NCBI GenBank assembly: GCA_009760855.2
Contig: WPIO01000003.1
Location: forward strand, 10,805,001-10,869,000
Direction of reading: 5' to 3'
Length of the DNA stretch: 64,000 bases
Source of the DNA: Cristatella mucedo
Taxonomy: Eukaryota > Bryozoa > Phylactolaemata > Cristatellidae
Shown: piece after piece, positions 60,689 to 64,000 of the stretch
How positions within the stretch are numbered: position 1 is the first letter of the stretch
Layout: each line of letters starts with the position of its first letter
Notes under the pieces: model-generated
The model's input: the letters and a program-made list of their open reading frames with translations, nothing else
Told to the model about the DNA's origin: nothing
Database searches by the model: none
Program-made: the position numbers and the translations under genes

Positions 60689-63368
60689 GTTATTTTATTA
60701 TATTTATATATTATATTTGGTTTACCGAAAGATTTCTTGCCTAGTTGTTGCTTGGTAGGTGTTGCTACTTAGAAATGTTAGTCAGTGGAAAAAAATGCAG
60801 AGACTGCTCCTAAATGGGGTGGCAGCGTGGAGGAGCTGCACTGGGGATGTACTGAGGTTAACAGAGGTCTTCGGCAAGTAATTCGTGTCACTGCTGTAGA
60901 CACACAGGTGTAGCCAGGCTGAAGCCAAGGAGAGGCTAGACCTTTAGAGAGGCAAGAAATCATAGAAATGTTAGCAGCTTGTCAAGATCCTCTCTCTTGC
61001 GTACAGGTCGCTTCGCTCGTTTGCACCAGCCTACCCATCCGAGCACCTTCCTCTGCCAGTGTGCTATCCCAAATTGAAATATTTTGGTGACCAGTTCTTA
61101 TGCACTAAGAGTCTAGAAATTGGCTTCCGGCTCCTGTCATTGTTTTTTTTTCAATGACTGCATCATTTAAGTCTCAGCTAAAAATGCATTCTTCTCAGTT
61201 TTCTTTTCGGTCCAGTCAGCTTGTCTTGTTTTGTTCCTGCCTGCTTTGCATACTTGCCTGCACCTATGTATGATTCAGTGAATGCTACTAACCAAGGGTC
61301 CTACTAGCCGTTGGCTTTGATTGTCTTCTTGTGGCTTTAGCATGCTGGTCAAAATATGGTACTTGTTTGCTTTTGCATGCTTATCTAAGCATTATGTCAT
61401 GTATTTCATCATCAAGCCTATTGCTTCTCTTGCACCGAGTTTTAAAGCACCTGGGTAATAATAATGATAATAATAATATATACAAAGATAAGTGCTTTCA
61501 TACTGCCCTAAGGAAAAACCCCATCCAGGCCTGGATAAATCTCTATGCTGACCTGGTGGAGATTTGGTTATCATTAGGCATTGTAAAAGCAATCTCTAAT
61601 TTTGCATTATTAGTTGTGAGGCTAACTTCCCCTCTTGCCCATTATGGTTCATTCAGTCCTGGCCTAATTCCCAATGCCCACGGGCTGTATCTGCTCACAG
61701 TTTTTGCTTTATCTGTATGAATTGTCCTTTGTGTGCTTGTGCTTGCTGAGATTGTGCATGTTATTACTAACCAATCGATCTGCTGTCTTCCCGGCACTTG
61801 TAATGTGCCTACAAAGGGATTTAGTACACATAAGGTGCTAAATACACGTCTTCTTTTTATTGTTATCATTAGAGGACCTAGCCATACACAGTGGCTGTAC
61901 GTGCAACTTTATTTACTTTTTTTTTTAAAGTTTACCAGTTGGTTGCTGTTGTGCTTTGAATCACCCAGCCACTGGTAAGGACCTTAGGCATGAGGGGGGG
62001 AGGTACATTCTTCTGTGCATTAGCCTTGTTGCCATAGCTAGCCTGCTCGGTCAGAGTGATTGGTGTCATAGCTAACCTGCTTAGTCAGAATGATTGTTGC
62101 CATAGCTAGCCTGCTCGATCAGAGTGATTGTTGCCATAGCTATAGCCTGCTCGATCAGAATGATTGTTGCCTTAGCTAGCCTCCTCGGTCAGAGTGATAA
62201 GTCAGAAAAGGGGTGTGGTGGGGGTACTGGTGAATGGTCGTTGTAAGCCCTTCTAGTGGATGCTGCAGTGATTGTTAAGAATTCTCTGCTGATTATAGGC
62301 AAACCTTAAATAAGATCGGAGCCTCAAACTGGCCGAAATGATGAGTTGCTCTTGACCAGCTCATCTGTTAGCTCAGGATGGTGACCCCCTAGTGGAAGGC
62401 TCAGAGTGGAGAATGGAGTATCTCAAGTGAGATCTTAGGTCCCAATAGGTGCAGGCTGTATCGCCAGCTTTGGTCCCAATAGGTGTAGGCCGTATCGCTA
62501 GCTTTGGTCCCAATAGGTGCAGGTTGGATGTCAGTCGAAACTGCTGCTCCCACAATTAGCTTCTGACCTACGGACTGGTGCCTTGCAGACTGGTGGCTGG
62601 TTAGCTGACATTCCGAGAAGATGGCATGCGTCATTGACCACCTCCCCCTCTCCTTCAGCTCAGCTACGGTAGCCCGGCCCAGTAGGCTGGCAGTGGAATC
62701 AGGAAGCACTGACTGGCAAAAGCAGCAGCAGCAGTGGACGGTTCATTGGTGCTGCTGCAGGCCCGAACGGCTAAAGCAACAGCTGCATCTATTTAGTAAC
62801 TGCAGGACAGAGTTCATTGCAGTCATTCCGAGGGGCAGCTCTGCTGACTGCTGGTGGCTGTACTGCTGCTGCTGCTGCTGCTGCTGCTGAATTATCCTTG
62901 GCCGGATTAGAATGCGTGGTGCAGCTACAACCCCTGCACCGACCACGGCTCCCGCTGAGGCCATGTGAGTCTAGCAAGGCTGTCAGGTGTTGGCAGCTGT
63001 GCATTGGCAGCCACTTGCCGTCCTACTGTTGTCGGCAGTCGGAGGCAGCCTCGCTTGCTGTCGAATCGTTTTAGGCGAAAAGCTGAAAGGAATTTGAAGC
63101 TGGAGTCTGTTAGTGAGTACACGAATGTTCATGCTTTGCCAAGAAAGGTTAAGAACTGCAGCCTTAAATGATAAAATCTCGCTAACCGTGGATGCCATGT
63201 GCACGCTCGAGTGCTGCAGTTTTTGACTGCTGGCAATTGCTGCTCAGCTACTCCATTTTTCTCACGTTTCTTAATTGTAGCAAACAAGCTGATTTGGTTC
63301 TATCAGTGCATTGCCACAGATGCCAAGGAATCGTACACACGTCAGGAGCTTCACGAGCTCATAGAGAG
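54169..63368 (+). CDS. TMA16: Translation machinery-associated protein 16, 3' end outside window
   Basis: TMA16 is a small factor that binds nuclear pre-60S ribosomal particles. Coding exons seen: 54169-54177 (ATG CCA AGA), 59269-59384, 63075-63112, 63281-63368, then a donor GTAGGC; the rest lies beyond the window. All phases agree. Exon 2 gives GGKVAKAVHPNSRKAKAL, matching the family's KKVIHPYSRKA. Exon 4 gives NKLIWFYQCIATDAKESYTR and then QELHELIER, matching the EKLQWF...ELIER region. The start MPRPKQKL fits the usual MPK start. An in-frame ATG at 54013 would add 52 Ala-rich residues, which the family lacks. Intron 1 (5.1 kb) holds a SPIN element and a GT tract. Intron 2 (3.7 kb) holds LINE pieces and two 34-bp arrays. 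Confidence 0.88.
55973..56735 (-). pseudogene. Antisense ORF with a membrane segment, split by the SPIN insertion
   Basis: The minus-strand frame is open from just after a TAG near 56735 through KSRHQKAAEQHLAAFRR, a hydrophobic stretch (FLMGVVIYVFILVIYIIWL) and a polar helix-like stretch (about 56570-56405), until it enters the SPIN at 56396. Ignoring the insert and one target repeat, the frame stays open to a TGA at 55973-55975, about 166 codons in all. No ATG precedes the membrane segment, so it may be an exon or an old element's frame. The family is unknown. It lies antisense in TMA16 intron 1. Confidence 0.35.
56137..56396 (+). mobile_element. SPIN-like hAT MITE (Space Invaders)
   Basis: A 260-bp element has inverted ends CAGTGGTTCTCAA at the left and TTGAGAACCACTG at the right. 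It is flanked by a perfect 8-bp duplication TCTTAAAG (56129-56136 and 56397-56404), the hAT hallmark. Internal blocks 'atgccgcgaccctttaatac', 'acccccaaccataaaatt', 'aatatctgatatgcag', 'cattgttacaaat' and 'aaagcatagtgattaatcac' match my recollection of the non-autonomous SPIN consensus. It has no transposase frame. Confidence 0.9.
57457..57697 (+). repeat. (GT)n microsatellite, interrupted
   Basis: About 240 bp of GT with short TATG and TC interruptions, in TMA16 intron 1. It causes spurious Cys/Val and Thr/His frames. Confidence 0.97.
57698..59268. other. TMA16 intron 1, distal part
   Basis: It contains a (TAA)n run at about 58483-58508. I see no exon. The intron ends with a 'gtcttttttccag' acceptor. 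Confidence 0.5.
60276..60385 (-). mobile_element. LINE family A terminal tail only
   Basis: The minus strand reads 'gcaaatgtaaagcgcctaga', then 'gagggcgctttatcaagtgc' and ATT repeats. Only about 110 bp of the 3' end remain, in TMA16 intron 2. Confidence 0.85.
60659..60686 (+). repeat. (TA)n microsatellite
   Basis: Fourteen TA units in TMA16 intron 2, followed by AT-rich sequence. Confidence 0.9.
61005..61480 (+). mobile_element. Decayed CR1/L2-like LINE 3' end
   Basis: A degraded FGDRAF..WNSLP-like region near 61085-61140 and an LKTHLF-like run near 61170 are followed by UTR-like blocks ('gaatgctactaacc'), then 'tttaaagcacctgg' and ATA repeats. Confidence 0.5.
61560..61880 (+). mobile_element. 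Second decayed LINE 3' UTR and tail
   Basis: UTR-type blocks 'gaattgtcctttgtgtgctt' and 'gtgcatgttattactaacc' and a tail-like 'taatgtgcctacaaagggat' are recognisable. It is old. Confidence 0.5.
62029..62198 (+). repeat. 34-bp tandem array, five copies
   Basis: Five units of exactly 34 bp starting 'ttgccatagctagcctgctc', with a few substitutions, in TMA16 intron 2. Confidence 0.9.
62438..62530 (+). repeat. 34-bp tandem array, 2.7 copies
   Basis: Units start at 62438, 62472 and 62506 with 'ggtcccaataggtgcaggct'. The sequence is unrelated to the array 240 bp upstream but the period is the same. Confidence 0.9.
62863..62889 (+). repeat. (CTG)n trinucleotide repeat
   Basis: Nine CTG units in TMA16 intron 2, about 185 bp before exon 3. 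Confidence 0.95.

Positions 63369-64000
<632 letters not shown>

Overview
The window is animal nuclear DNA. It has intron-rich protein genes with GT-AG splice sites, tRNA-derived SINEs, CR1/L2-like LINE remnants, LTR elements, a hAT-type transposon and many long di- and tetranucleotide repeats. The gene set (ADPRH, CEP20, LSM4, PSTK, TMA16) fits most animals. The repeat style suggests an invertebrate, but I cannot name the species from sequence alone.

Five conserved genes could be assembled exon by exon, with every splice phase agreeing. ADPRH (minus, 1059-6706, 9 exons, 379 aa) is an ADP-ribosylarginine hydrolase. CEP20/FOPNL (plus, 9489-18078, 4 exons, 162 aa) is a LisH centrosomal protein. 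LSM4 (minus, 19929-26074, 5 exons, 167 aa) is an RNA-decay and splicing Lsm subunit whose first coding exon is just the ATG. PSTK (plus, 41492-43520, 5 exons, 359 aa) is the kinase that makes the phosphoseryl intermediate for selenocysteine. TMA16 (plus, 54169 to beyond 63368) has a 9-nt first coding exon and runs off the right edge. A single-exon ORF of 218 codons at 50803-51459, with a TATA-like box and an AATAAA, may be a sixth gene of unknown function. ADPRH and CEP20 are divergent, CEP20 and LSM4 convergent. The genes look like unrelated housekeeping neighbours, not a pathway cluster.

Mobile DNA fills most of the rest. One CR1/L2-like LINE family is present in about a dozen 5'-truncated or decayed copies, and a second LINE family in three. 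About eleven copies of a tRNA-derived SINE are scattered through introns and spacers. Two solo LTRs of one family (26711-28029 and 38941-40290) lie in opposite orientation, each with a 4-bp target duplication. A 2-kb non-autonomous LTR element with a decayed gag-like frame sits at 48478-50463. A GC-rich repeat with a primer-binding-site-like motif lies at 31690-33230, with relatives near 105-395 and 44640-45030.

The most notable single element is a 260-bp SPIN-like (Space Invaders) hAT MITE at 56137-56396, with a perfect 8-bp target duplication, inside TMA16 intron 1. SPIN is known for horizontal transfer among animals. About 45.7-54.2 kb is GC-rich and CpG-rich, holding the unknown intronless ORF and the TMA16 5' end. 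I found no rRNA, functional tRNA or CRISPR array, and no convincing new multi-gene system.
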